Shown piece after piece: positions 9,314 through 19,548 of a stretch of 64,000 nt of DNA. Positions within the stretch are counted from its first letter, which is position 1. Every line of letters starts with the position of its first letter. Source of the DNA: Betaproteobacteria bacterium RIFCSPLOWO2_12_FULL_62_58 (GTDB lineage Bacteria; Pseudomonadota; Gammaproteobacteria; Burkholderiales; SG8-41); contig MERI01000002.1 in assembly GCA_001772005.1 (NCBI GenBank), positions 1 to 64,000 on the forward strand, written 5' to 3'. The translations under genes were made by a program, and so were the position numbers. The notes beneath the pieces are model-generated. The model did not search any database, was not told the DNA's origin, and saw nothing but the letters and a program-made list of their open reading frames with translations.

Positions 9314-10261
9314 ATGCGTTCCACTTTTTGGACAACGGTCATCGCGGCGGCGCTGCTCGCGCCGGCGCACATGGTCTTCGCGCAGGCGTTTCCCGGCAAG
9401 ATGGTGCGCCTCGTCATCCCGTTCCCGGTGGGCGGCAGCAGCGACGCCAATGCGCGCATCATCGGCCCCTTCCTCGCCGAGCGCTGGAAACAGCAGGTCG
9501 TAATTGACCCGCGTCCCGGCGCGGCCACGGTCGTCGGCACGGACCACGTCGCGAAGAGCGCGCCCGACGGCCACACGCTGATGATCAATTCCACGCAATA
9601 CGTGCAGAGCCCGGCCACGTTCGCGAAACTGCCGTACGATCCGTACACCGATATCGTGCCGATCACGCGCATCACCATTTCACCGCAGGCGATCGTGGCA
9701 CACCCGTCCCTGCCGGTGAAGAGCATCAAGGAGCTGATCGCCCTGGCGCGTGCGCGCCCTGGCGAGCTCGACATGGGCACCGCGGGGACCGTGCTCCCTT
9801 CACATTACTTCTTCATGCTCGCCAGGGTGAAGATGGAAATCGTGCCGTACAAGGGTGCCGGGCCGCTGATGATCGACGCGAGCGGCGGGCACGTGCCGCT
9901 CGCGATCGGCGCGGTGAGCTCGGTGCAGGCAGCGGTGCGCTCCGGCCGCGTGCGCATACTTGGCGTCACGTCGCCCTCAGCGGCATTCCCCGATGCGCCC
10001 AACATTTCGAACGACGTGCCCGGATATGACGCCGACACGTGGTTCGCCCTGTTCGCGCCGCGCGGCACGCCCAGGGATCTCGTCATGCGGATACGCGACG
10101 ACGTCGCCGCGGTGCTGCAGATTCCGGAGGTGCGGAAGCGTCTGCTCGACATCGGCGGCAATCCCAGCGGCGAGCTGCCGGATGAATTCGCAACGCGCGT
10201 GCGCGCCGACATCGCCAAGTGGAAAAAGGTCGCCGCCGCTGCGGGCATCAAGCCGCAGTGA
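9314..10261 (+). CDS. Bug/TctC family substrate-binding protein
   Basis: MRSTFWTTVIAAALLAPAHMVFAQAFPGKMVRLVIPFPVGGSSDANAR...; GAGGAGGCG upstream. Confidence 0.93.
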   Translation: MRSTFWTTVIAAALLAPAHMVFAQAFPGKMVRLVIPFPVGGSSDANARIIGPFLAERWKQQVVIDPRPGAATVVGTDHVAKSAPDGHTLMINSTQYVQSPATFAKLPYDPYTDIVPITRITISPQAIVAHPSLPVKSIKELIALARARPGELDMGTAGTVLPSHYFFMLARVKMEIVPYKGAGPLMIDASGGHVPLAIGAVSSVQAAVRSGRVRILGVTSPSAAFPDAPNISNDVPGYDADTWFALFAPRGTPRDLVMRIRDDVAAVLQIPEVRKRLLDIGGNPSGELPDEFATRVRADIAKWKKVAAAAGIKPQ

Positions 10262-10362
10262 GCACGGCGAGCGGGTGACACTTACAGCGTGTCACCAAAA
10301 AGACCCAAACCCATGGAGCCGCCGATGGATTCTTCTCAATACCCCCTTGAGGGGTACGCCGA

Positions 10363-10545
10363 TGAACGCAGATAAGATCAAGGTCAAATCAAAAGGCGTT
10401 AGCCACGGAGATCACAGAGAACACAGAGGTTGAAAGGTTCAAGGCGATTAGTGTCGCAGTTGTTTTTCTGTGTGAACTCTGTGTCCTCTGTGGCTTGTTT
10501 TTGATTGATTTTTCATCGGCGTTTATCTGCGTTTATCGGCGGCTA
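10363..10545. repeat. Long imperfect inverted repeat (GATGAACGCAGATAA ... CCACGGAGATCACAGAGAACACAGAGG ... CTCTGTGTCCTCTGTGGC ... GTTTATCTGCGTTTATCGGC)
   Basis: Nested complementary arms over ~180 bp in the intergenic region. Confidence 0.75.
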
Positions 10546-10584
10546 ATGGTTTCTTGATTTTGTTACGTCCTCTACGTCGCGAGT

Positions 10585-12219
10585 CTAGCGGGGAATCACC
10601 GGCACCACCAGCCGCGACGGCTTGCGTCCACCCTCATGGATCGCGTTCGTCGCTTTCGCCTTGATCGTCACGTGCGGCCTGCCCTGCGCGGCGACGATCG
10701 AATCGGCATTGGCGATCTCGAGCCGGATGCGGTGCCCCGCTTTGAAGACGTTGCAGATCGGCCAGATCTCGATCGCGAACTCGTACACCGTGCCCGCTTG
10801 CATCGGCTCGGCGGCAAGATGCGGATGGTACGGCTTTGCCGGTGTGGAACGCGCGGGATCGATCTTCCGGTGCGACGCCCGCAACCAGCCCTTGCAGAGT
10901 TCGCGCACCTTCCCGTCCGGCCCTTCATCCGCCATGAAGACCAGCCAGTCGATGTCGGATGCCGACGAAGCCGCGTGCAGGTATAGCGCCAGCGGACCGG
11001 TCAACTCCAGCTCATTCGCCAACGGCTCCGTACGGTAGACGAGCCGCGGCTCGCCGTGCGTCGCATCGGGGCTCAGCGGATCGAATTCGAACCGCCTCGT
11101 CTGCTCGCCGCCCGCCGCCTCCAGCAGTTGCCCCTGCAGGCCATTCGCCGGGCCGCCGAGATAAAACTCGCGCCACTGGGTCCGCTTGAGCGGCCACTCG
11201 TGCTCCGAACGCCACGTGTTCTCGCCCTGGATATAGAGCTGGATCGGCGGCCCTTCCATGACACGCGTATCCATGCCCTTCAGCCAATGGTCGTACCAGC
11301 GCAGCATCTCGTAGTGATAGCCGGCCCAGGGACGTAGCGGCCACGGCCGCGGGCCCACCATCATGCGCTTGGGTATCCCTCCGGTCCCGTTGTAGCCGTC
11401 GAACACGCCCTTCAGGTGCAACTCGTTCATGTACCAGCCGGAGCCGAAGTAGGCGGGGATCTTCACGTTGTCGAGCCGCGGCCAGGCGGAACGCTCCTGG
11501 TAGAACGGGCCGTCGAACGGGTACTTGTGGCTATACATGATCTCGAGCTTCTGCTTGATGCCCTCGACGTTCGGATTGCGGCCGGAAGTCATGTTGAGAT
11601 TCATGACGAAGGCGGTCCAGTGGGTCGTGAAGCTCGTGGCGATCCCGCCGTGAAAGCAGGCATCGCGGTAGAAGTCGCACGAGGCGTCGTACGGAAAGAT
11701 CGCCTTGAGATGCGGCGGTTGCTGCTCGGCGGCGAAGAGCTGGGTACGGCCCATGTAGGAGATGCCACTCATGCCGACGTTGCCGTCGCACCACGGCTGC
11801 GCGGCGACCCATTCGACGATGTCGTACAGATCCTGCTGCTCCTGCGCCCCGAAGAGGTCGTACACACCCTCGGAATCGTTGCAGCCGCGCACATCGACGA
11901 TGACATGGGCGTAGCCGCGCGGCACCCAGAACTCCGAGATGCCGGCCTCGTTCTGGCCGAGCGCGATCACGCTGCGCTGGAGCTGGCGCGTATAAACCGA
12001 GGTCGTAACCAGGGCCGGAAACTTCAGTCCCGCGGCAGAGGGCCGAAGGACGTCAGCGGCAAGCCGGATGCCGTCCCGCATCGGGATGCGGGCCTCATGG
12101 TCGGCAAAGGTTGCGTAGCGGGGTTCGGATCGTTCCGGCGGCCGCGGCGGCTCGTTGAAAGGATATTGCGGCGAGACGAGGGGATCGATGCATCGAATGC
12201 GGTTAGCGTCTATTTTCAT
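10585..12219 (-). CDS. CocE/NonD family hydrolase (X-Pro dipeptidyl-peptidase S15-like)
   Basis: IPMRDGIRLAADVLRP, VGMSGISYMGRTQLFAA, C-terminal jelly-roll-like region. Confidence 0.9.
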   Translation of the reverse strand: MKIDANRIRCIDPLVSPQYPFNEPPRPPERSEPRYATFADHEARIPMRDGIRLAADVLRPSAAGLKFPALVTTSVYTRQLQRSVIALGQNEAGISEFWVPRGYAHVIVDVRGCNDSEGVYDLFGAQEQQDLYDIVEWVAAQPWCDGNVGMSGISYMGRTQLFAAEQQPPHLKAIFPYDASCDFYRDACFHGGIATSFTTHWTAFVMNLNMTSGRNPNVEGIKQKLEIMYSHKYPFDGPFYQERSAWPRLDNVKIPAYFGSGWYMNELHLKGVFDGYNGTGGIPKRMMVGPRPWPLRPWAGYHYEMLRWYDHWLKGMDTRVMEGPPIQLYIQGENTWRSEHEWPLKRTQWREFYLGGPANGLQGQLLEAAGGEQTRRFEFDPLSPDATHGEPRLVYRTEPLANELELTGPLALYLHAASSASDIDWLVFMADEGPDGKVRELCKGWLRASHRKIDPARSTPAKPYHPHLAAEPMQAGTVYEFAIEIWPICNVFKAGHRIRLEIANADSIVAAQGRPHVTIKAKATNAIHEGGRKPSRLVVPVIPR

Positions 12220-12312
12220 GCTGGCAATTCCTCCCTTTTTAGAAGTTCCGCGTGGACGCGTAAGCTTACGCCGCCATCATCTGCGCAACAACGGGATGTT
12301 CTGCGCGTGCGA

Positions 12313-13176
12313 TCAATGCAGATACTCGCGCTGCCATTTCCTGTACTGGTCAGCGCCGATCACGCGCTCCATTTCCTGGGCGGACGCGATCTTCGACTTG
12401 AGTTCGGCGGGCGCGCCGCCGATGAAAAGATGCGCGTAGACTTCATGCAGCGCCTTGACGACGGCCGCGACCGGCTGATGGCCTTGCAAAAGAACGCGCA
12501 CGCCGCGCGCGGCGAGGTCCTCGCGCCCGAAGGAAACCGGCGCCCGGCCGACGATGAGCGGGAGATCGACGGCATGGTGGATCGCCTCGATCTGGTCGAG
12601 CCGCTCCGGTTTCGTGACGAAGATTGCATCGATGCCGGTCGCCGCATAGGCTATGGCGCGCGCCACTGCGCCTTCGGTCCCCTCCACGCCGAGGGCGGCG
12701 ATGCGTCCGGCGATTACCAGCGCGGGATCCTGCCGCGCCGCCAACGCTGCGCGCAGCTTCCCGGCCATTTCCACGATTGAGACAAGTTCGTCGGCATCCT
12801 CGGGCTGCCCGAAACGCATGGGCAGCACCGGGTCTTCGATGGCGATCGCCGACACGCCCGCGTGCTCGAGCTCCTGGATCGTGCGCATCACATTGAGCGC
12901 ATTGCCGTAGCCGTTGTCGGCATCCGCGATGAGGCTCAGGCTGCACGCGCGCATGATGCGCCGCGCCTGATCCGCAAACTCGGTGAGCGTGAGCCCGCTG
13001 CGATCGGGCGCCGCAAGTATCGTGTTCGTTGACACCGAACCCGCGAGCAGGCCGATTTCGTAGCCGACGGACTGCGCAACGCGTGCCGACAATGGATCGT
13101 ACACGCTCGCGGGTGACTCGCATTTCGAACCCTTGAGTATTGCGCGCAGCCTTTTTCGTTGTTCCGTGTGGTTCAC
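12313..13176 (-). CDS. Isocitrate lyase/PEP mutase superfamily protein (oxaloacetate decarboxylase-like)
   Basis: DADNGYGNALNVMRTIQELEHAGVSAIAIEDPVLPMRFG; GTG start with GGGAG upstream. Confidence 0.87.
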   Translation of the reverse strand: MNHTEQRKRLRAILKGSKCESPASVYDPLSARVAQSVGYEIGLLAGSVSTNTILAAPDRSGLTLTEFADQARRIMRACSLSLIADADNGYGNALNVMRTIQELEHAGVSAIAIEDPVLPMRFGQPEDADELVSIVEMAGKLRAALAARQDPALVIAGRIAALGVEGTEGAVARAIAYAATGIDAIFVTKPERLDQIEAIHHAVDLPLIVGRAPVSFGREDLAARGVRVLLQGHQPVAAVVKALHEVYAHLFIGGAPAELKSKIASAQEMERVIGADQYRKWQREYLH

Positions 13177-13251
13177 GTTATCTCCCTGACTCGCCGAGGC
13201 GAACTCTTCCAATATTCATTCCCCCCTCACGGGGGGATCAATCGGTGCCGG

Positions 13252-14637
13252 TCACATGCGCTTTCCGCCAAGCATTTCTGCGAAAGCGCGCATATTCTCC
13301 TCCTTCTCGATCGAGAAGGTCCGGTCGACGATTTCCCGCGTGAGCTTCGAGCCGAGAACGGGCTCGGCCTGGGCGAAGAATTTCTTCGTTACATCGTCCC
13401 ACGTCATGGGATTGCGGGGATCGCCGAGCGGGTGCAGCACTTTCCGATAGAATGCGCCGCGCGGCGTCTTCACCTCGACTGCCGCCGGGCGCAGCCCCTG
13501 CCGGAACAAGGCGGTCAGTTCCGGTTTTTCTTCGAGCTGCGTCTTCGCCATGAGCCCTGCGACGGTCGGATTACGCAGCCACTCGTCACTGAACTGGCGG
13601 GTGGTGACCTCCCCTGCGACCAGGGCGACCGCGACGCAATAGTGGAAGCTGTGGTCCGCCGTTTCCTTGGTGGTCGGCGCGAGCTTGCGCGCGTCCCAGC
13701 TTGGCTTGGTCAGCGCTTCTTCGTGGGCGAGGATGCGGATCGATTCGATCTCGGCCGGGTCGATGCTGAATTCCGTTCTCAGCTCCAGCGCGGCCTGCAC
13801 CATGGCGGGGGTCATGCCCTCTACCGGATAGGGCTTGAGCCCGACCTTGAGAATGCGGAAATCGCCGCGCCGGGGCACAAGCGGCTCCACATCGACGCCG
13901 CCGGCGACGGCATGGCGAAACCCGTATGGACCTTCGAGCAGCGTGCTGCACCCGGTAAAGCCCCGTCGCGCCAGCAACGCGCAAAGAATGCTCTGGCTCG
14001 CCACGAGCGGAGCGGATAACGCCTTGTCCATCGGAATGTCGCCATGGCGGATTTCGGACAGGGTGTTCGAGCGGGCCCCTGACAGCGCGACGGCATGGCC
14101 GAGCTGCGCGCCATCCAGCCCCAGCAGCGCGCCCACGCCCGCCGCGGCGGAGTAGGCACAGGCCCCCGTGTGATGCCAGCCCGCGTGCCACAGATTCCTT
14201 GCGACGGGAAGGTCGGCGAATCGCAACTGCACTTCGTATGCGACGACCATGGCACGCAGGAACTCCCGGCCGGGGCGGTCACACCATTCGGCGGCGGCCA
14301 GCAACGTCGCGATGTTGTCGCTCGGATGAGCGGTCCAGGCGGGGCCGAAATACACGTCGTTATAGTCCTGGTAGCGCAGGGCGACACCGTTGACGAGCGC
14401 GGCCAGCGGGGCGCTCAACTTCGCGGCTTTGCCGAACACGGTCGCGTGCTCGCCGCCGTTCAGCTCTTCCTGCGCGCACGCGCGCACGATGCGCGCCGGC
14501 TCGCTTTCGAGACCGCCGTAAGCACAGGCGAGGCTGTCGAGCAGGATGCGTTTGGTATAATCGGCGACCGGCGCGTCGAGCTCGTCAAAACGAAGATCGG
14601 CGGCATACCGGCCGATGCGCTCCACCACCGTGCTCAT
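13252..14637 (-). CDS. MmgE/PrpD family protein
   Basis: VADYTKRILLDSLACAYGGLESEPAR ... SAAAGVGALLGLDGAQLGHAVALSG. Confidence 0.9.
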   Translation of the reverse strand: MSTVVERIGRYAADLRFDELDAPVADYTKRILLDSLACAYGGLESEPARIVRACAQEELNGGEHATVFGKAAKLSAPLAALVNGVALRYQDYNDVYFGPAWTAHPSDNIATLLAAAEWCDRPGREFLRAMVVAYEVQLRFADLPVARNLWHAGWHHTGACAYSAAAGVGALLGLDGAQLGHAVALSGARSNTLSEIRHGDIPMDKALSAPLVASQSILCALLARRGFTGCSTLLEGPYGFRHAVAGGVDVEPLVPRRGDFRILKVGLKPYPVEGMTPAMVQAALELRTEFSIDPAEIESIRILAHEEALTKPSWDARKLAPTTKETADHSFHYCVAVALVAGEVTTRQFSDEWLRNPTVAGLMAKTQLEEKPELTALFRQGLRPAAVEVKTPRGAFYRKVLHPLGDPRNPMTWDDVTKKFFAQAEPVLGSKLTREIVDRTFSIEKEENMRAFAEMLGGKRM

Positions 14638-14819
14638 TTCATGGTCTCCATGAATCCGCCACGTGAAATGCTCCGGTCGCGGGTCCGGGACTGGCCCGCG
14701 CGCATTCATCGAGCCTGATTCTCGCATGGCAATGCCGTTGAAGTCCGCCGCGAAAGGCGCTATATTTTGATCAGGGCACCCGAAAGCAGATGCCTGACCA
14801 TAATAGCGAGGAGGGCAAG

Positions 14820-15914
14820 ATGGACAGGGTTTCCCCGTTCAGGATCATTGCAGGTCTCGGGCTGGCCGCCGGCCTCGCCGGGTTGCCGTCGATGGAAGCG
14901 GCGGCGCAGAAGGCCGATTTCGCGGGCAAGCGTATCGAGGCCATCGTGCCATTCCAACCGGGGGGCGGCTCCGATGTCTACATCCGCGCGCTCGCGCCGC
15001 ATCTCGAGAGGCACCTGCCCGGGAATCCGACCATCATCATCCGCAACGTGCCGGGCGGCGGATCGATCCCGGGGGCGAACCAGTTCCAGGCCCGCGCCAA
15101 GCCGGACGGACTGTACGTGATCGTGGTCTCGGCCTCGACGGTTTCGAATTTCGTGTTCCAGAAATCCAAGGTTCAATACGATCTTGACAAGTGGCAACCC
15201 GTCCTGCTCTCGCCGCAGGGCGCCGTTCTCTATGCCGCGAGCGGGCTGGGCGTGAAAGGAGCACAGGACATCGCCAAACTCAAGGGCCAACGGCTGGTGT
15301 TCGGCGGGGGCGGCCCGACCGGCGCCGAGATGCGATTCACGATAGCCTTCGAGTTGCTCGGTCTCGACGTGAATTACGTCTGGGGGGTGCAACGCGGCCC
15401 GACGCGGCTCGCGTTCGAGCGCGGCGAGTTCAACATCAACTACGATACGACGCCGGCGTACAAGAAGAACGCGTCGCAGCTCGTCAAGGCCGGCAAGGCC
15501 GTACCGCTCCTCACGCTCGGCATCCAGGACGAGAAGGGAAACATCGTGCGCGACCCGAATTTTCCGGATCTTCCGACGTTCACGGAAGTGTATGAGCGCA
15601 TGCACGGCAAGAAGCCGTCGGGGCCGGGATACGAGGCCTGGAAGGCGATCATGCAGATGAACGTCATGGCGAGCAAGTCGATCTTCCTGCCGACGGACAC
15701 GCCCAAGCCCATCCTCGAAGCGTGGCGCGCGGCGGCGCGGAACGTGCTCAAGGATCCCGAATTCGAGAAGCTCGCCGCGTCCATCGTGGAGGGCTATCCG
15801 CAGTTCGTCGGCGAGGCGGCGCGTCCGATCATCAAGGAGGCGACCACGCTTTCGCCCGAGGTCTGGGAATGGCTCAAGAACTTTCTCAAGACCAAGCATG
15901 ACGTGACGCTCTGA
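14820..15914 (+). CDS. Bug/TctC family substrate-binding protein (divergent subtype)
   Basis: MDRVSPFRIIAGLG...AAAQKADFAGKRIEAIVPFQPGGGSDVYIRALAPHLERHLPGNPTIIIRNVPGGGSIPGANQF. Confidence 0.88.
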   Translation: MDRVSPFRIIAGLGLAAGLAGLPSMEAAAQKADFAGKRIEAIVPFQPGGGSDVYIRALAPHLERHLPGNPTIIIRNVPGGGSIPGANQFQARAKPDGLYVIVVSASTVSNFVFQKSKVQYDLDKWQPVLLSPQGAVLYAASGLGVKGAQDIAKLKGQRLVFGGGGPTGAEMRFTIAFELLGLDVNYVWGVQRGPTRLAFERGEFNINYDTTPAYKKNASQLVKAGKAVPLLTLGIQDEKGNIVRDPNFPDLPTFTEVYERMHGKKPSGPGYEAWKAIMQMNVMASKSIFLPTDTPKPILEAWRAAARNVLKDPEFEKLAASIVEGYPQFVGEAARPIIKEATTLSPEVWEWLKNFLKTKHDVTL

Positions 15915-16039
15915 GCGTACGTCGGATCCTGTCCCGGCGCTTCGTGTCCGAATCTTGAAGCCGCTCCGCGTGCAGACCGGCTGGAGGGGCGCCGTGCCCC
16001 GGCAGCCGCGATAGCGCGCGCGCCAACCGGCCCGCCTCC

Positions 16040-18010
16040 ATGACCGAATCTCTCCTCGCAGCGCTCCTGACCCTGTTCCAGGTCGAGCACTTCCTGTTCC
16101 TTGCCCTGGGTACCTTCCTCGGCCTGGTCGTCGGAATCCTGCCCGGCCTCGGGGGAATCGCCGGTCTCTCGCTGCTGCTGCCGTTCGTCTACGGCAAGGA
16201 TCCGACGCTGGTGCTGCCGATGATGATAGGGCTGCTCGCCGTCACCAACACCTCGGACACGTTTCCCGCGGTGCTCATGGGCATCCCCGGCACCTCGAGC
16301 GCGCAGGCGACGATCCTCGACGGCTTTCCGCTGGCGCAGCGCGGCGAAGCCGCGCGCGCGCTCGGTGCGGCGTTCTCGGCCTCGCTCCTCGGGGGACTAT
16401 TCGGTGCCTTCGTCCTGACGGTGAGCATCTACGCGGCCCGGCCGTTGATCCTCGCGGTGGGCTTCGGCGAGCAGCTCATGCTGATCATCCTCGCTCTCAC
16501 GATGGTCGGCATGCTGACCGGGGCAAGCGCGTTGAAGGGCGTCGCGAGCTGCGGGCTTGGCCTCCTGATCGGTACCATCGGCGCCGCGCCCGCCACCGGC
16601 GAATACCGTCTCGCCTTCGACACCGTGTATCTGGGCGACGGCATCCCGCTGGTCATCCTCGGCCTCGCCATGTTCGCGGTGCCGGAGATGGTGGACATCC
16701 TGCGGCGGCGCGCGCGGATCTCCTCGGTCGCAAAACTCGGGTCCGGCACGCTGCGCGGTTTCGCGGAGACGCTCAAGCATAAATGGCTGGTCGTGCGCTG
16801 CTCCAGCCTCGGCGTGCTGATCGGGGCGCTGCCCGGGCTCGGCGGGTCCGTCACCAACTGGGTCGCCTACGGGCACGTGGTGCAGTCGGTAAAGGACCGC
16901 GACATGCTCGGCAAAGGCGACATCCGCGGGGTGATCGGGCCGGAATCGGCCAACAATTCAGACAACGGCGGCGCGCTGATTCCGACGCTGATGTTCGGGA
17001 TTCCCGGCTCGGGCAGCATGGCGGTGTTCCTCGGGGGGCTCATCCTCATCGGCGTCGAGCCCGGCATCGGCATGATGGAGCGCCACCTCGATCTCACCTT
17101 CATCATCATCTGGTCGCTGGCGCTCGCCAACGTGATCGGCGCCGGCGCGTGCCTGTTCCTCGCGAAGCCGATCGCGCGCCTCACCCTGATTCCCTTCATG
17201 GTGCTCGCGCCGTTCATGATCGTGATCATCTACTTCGCGGCTTTCCAGGCGTCGCGGGACTGGGCCGATCTCGCCGCGCTGTTCGTGCTGGGCGTGCTCG
17301 GCATGTACATGAAGCGCTTCGGGTGGTCACGGCCGGCGTTGCTGATCGGGTTCGTGCTGTCGATGCGGCTCGACGCCGCGGTCTACCAGTCGGTGCAGGT
17401 CTACGGCATGAGTTTCCTGGAGCGCACCGGCGTGCAGATCATGCTCGCGCTGATCGCGATATCGGTCTTTCTCGCGTTTCGCTTCAAGCCACTGCGTGAG
17501 CCGCTGACTCCGGACGGGCCGCACGCGCCGGTTGGCAGGGCGCCGCAGATGATTTTCCTGGGCGTGATGACGGCGTGCGTCGTGTACGTGATCTACGAGA
17601 TGTCACGGCTCACCTTTCTCGCGCGCGTGTTTCCGCTGTCCGTGGCGCTGATCACGCTCGCGCTGCTGGTGGGGGTATTCGCGTGGGACTTGCGCAACCG
17701 GCCGTCGTACGTGCTGCAAGACAGCGAACGCGAATGGACCGCCGACGAACGGCCCGCGCATTCGGACTTGTACTTCCAGGCCTGGATGCTGGGCTTGCTG
17801 GGCGTGGTTGGCATGTTCGGCTTCGTGCTCGGGGCCGCCTTGTACCTCTGCGCCTTCCTGCGAATGAAGGCGCAGGTGGCATGGCACTGGGCCGGGTTGG
17901 GCGCCCTGGGAGCGATTAGCGTACTGAGCCTCCTGTCGCATCTGTTCGCGCTCGAGTACCCGACGGGGATCCTGCAGCGTCTCGTTGCCATGCCCTGGCC
18001 GTTCAACTAG
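16040..18010 (+). CDS. Tripartite tricarboxylate transporter permease, TctA with C-terminal TctB-like domain (fusion)
   Basis: TctA signatures (GILPGLGGIAGLSLLLPFVYGKDP, GIPGTSSAQATILDGFPLAQRGEAARALGAAF, GPESANNSDNGGALIPTLMFGIPGSGSMA), then an extra ~150 aa four-TM DUF1468/TctB-like tail. Confidence 0.9.
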   Translation: MTESLLAALLTLFQVEHFLFLALGTFLGLVVGILPGLGGIAGLSLLLPFVYGKDPTLVLPMMIGLLAVTNTSDTFPAVLMGIPGTSSAQATILDGFPLAQRGEAARALGAAFSASLLGGLFGAFVLTVSIYAARPLILAVGFGEQLMLIILALTMVGMLTGASALKGVASCGLGLLIGTIGAAPATGEYRLAFDTVYLGDGIPLVILGLAMFAVPEMVDILRRRARISSVAKLGSGTLRGFAETLKHKWLVVRCSSLGVLIGALPGLGGSVTNWVAYGHVVQSVKDRDMLGKGDIRGVIGPESANNSDNGGALIPTLMFGIPGSGSMAVFLGGLILIGVEPGIGMMERHLDLTFIIIWSLALANVIGAGACLFLAKPIARLTLIPFMVLAPFMIVIIYFAAFQASRDWADLAALFVLGVLGMYMKRFGWSRPALLIGFVLSMRLDAAVYQSVQVYGMSFLERTGVQIMLALIAISVFLAFRFKPLREPLTPDGPHAPVGRAPQMIFLGVMTACVVYVIYEMSRLTFLARVFPLSVALITLALLVGVFAWDLRNRPSYVLQDSEREWTADERPAHSDLYFQAWMLGLLGVVGMFGFVLGAALYLCAFLRMKAQVAWHWAGLGALGAISVLSLLSHLFALEYPTGILQRLVAMPWPFN

Positions 18011-18095
18011 CGTCCGGGGTTGCCGGTTCGATAAATTCGTCCTCTTGCGACACCCTTCAGCGAATCAGCGACTCGGGACACTCGGGAGCGTCAGC

Positions 18096-18895
18096 TCAAT
18101 CGACTTTCACTCCAATGGCCTTCACGAGCTGACCCCATTTCTCTTTTTCGGATTTCACGAAGGCGGCAAACTGCTGCGGCGTGCTGGGGGCGAAGCTCAG
18201 GCCCTCCTTGGGCAGCCGCGCCTGGACTTCCGGCAGCCGCATGACGCGAACGATCTCCGCATTGAGCTTGCTCACAACGGCGGCGGGCGTTCCCGCCGAA
18301 GCGAACACGCCGGTCCAGTTGCTCACCTCGAAGCCCTTCAGACCCGATTCGGCCAGCGTGGGCATCTCCGGGATTGCCGGGGAGCGCGTGGAGCCGAGGA
18401 CGGCCAGCCCCCTCAGCCTGTTGGCTTGGACCTGCGGCAGCACGGTGGGCAGCGTGGCGAACAGCATCGACGTCTGCCCGGACAGAAGATCGGTGATTGC
18501 CGGCGCGTTGCCTTTGTAGGGAACATGCGTGATGTCCCCCTTCGTCATGCTCTTGAAGAGTTCGCCGGCGAGATGGCTGGTGGTGCCCGCGCCTGCTGAC
18601 GCGTAGGTGAGCTCACCCGGCCTGGCGCGCGCCAGCGCGATCAATTCCTTGACCGACTTTACGGGCAGCGACGGATGAACGACGAGCAATCCGTCCGCTC
18701 CGACGACGAACGCGACCCGCCGCAAAATCGCGGATCGGGTCGTACGGCAGCCTGCTGAACAACGTGGCGTTGATGGCGTGGGTGCCGATCGTGCCCATCA
18801 CCAGCGTGTAGCCGTCCGGCGGGCTCTTCGCGACGATATCGGCGCCGATATTGCCGCCCGCGCCGGGACGGTTGTCGACGACGATCTGCTGACTC
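18096..18895 (-). pseudogene. Bug/TctC family protein, N-terminally truncated and frameshifted (~18722)
   Basis: Upstream frame ...QQIVVDNRPGAGGNIGADIVAKSPPDGYTLVMGTIGTHAINATLFSRLPYDPIRDFA shifts to AFVVGADGLLVVHPSLPVKSVKELIALARARPGEL...; no signal peptide. Confidence 0.8.
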
Positions 18896-18953
18896 CAAAA
18901 AAGCGCGGCGATCTACGGCTGCCGCGAACCCTGCATCAAGGGCCGGGGAGATC

Positions 18954-19233
18954 TCAGTCGGCTTTTATCCCTGCATCTTTGACGACGCGCGCCCACCTGG
19001 TGGTTTCGCGCTGCAGGTGTGCCGCAAATTCGGCGGGGCTGCTGCCGATCGGGTCGAGTCCCTGGCGCGCCATCTGCTCGCGCACGCCGGGCACGCGCAG
19101 CGTGCTCAGTATCGCGGTGTTGAGCTTGGCGACGACGAACTGCTGCCCGAGCAGCTCACTCAACTTGCTGCCGAGTATGCGCGCGATCGCATCGGTGCCG
19201 CCGCCCGGAACGGTCGCAACAGGCGCTCCTATT
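18954..19233 (-). pseudogene. Bug/TctC remnant with N-terminal loss and in-frame internal deletion
   Basis: ...VPGGGTDAIARILGSKLSELLGQQFVV|AKLNTAILSTLRVPGVREQMARQGLDPIGSSPAEFAAHLQRETTRWARVVKDAGIKAD: N-proximal block joined directly to C-terminal block. Confidence 0.8.
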
Positions 19234-19235
19234 GA

Positions 19236-19395
19236 TCCTTGCGTAATCGACTAACATGGAAATGTCGTCCTCGTGAAAGCGGGGACCCATACGGCGCATC
19301 ATCATGCGTGATGCCCCCCTCCTAATGCCCCCTCGCCCACTGCGCAGGCTCTCCCCCCGCGGGGGGAGGGGATACCCGATGCCTCGGGAATGACA
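19236..19395. repeat. Dispersed palindromic repeat (AATCGACTAACATGGAAATGTCGTCCTCGTGAAAGCGGGGACCCATACGG ... CTCGGGAATGACA)
   Basis: Shares AATCGACTAACA..AATGTCGTCCTCG with 45.4 and 58.8 kb copies. Confidence 0.75.
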
Positions 19396-19548
19396 CGGCC
19401 TTATTTTGCTGTTAGGCATTGATGCAGGGCTCAGGGCGGTAGAATGACCGAATTGAGGGGCGCGAGAAAACCCCCAGCCCGACCCTAAATGGTCTCTTCT
19501 GATACAACCGGCGCAGCACGCCGGCAGACAACGAGAGGGAAATCAGGT

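Noticed and set aside
11416-12780. 454-aa plus-strand ORF
   Set aside because: Antisense to CocE hydrolase and ICL/PEP-mutase-like genes.
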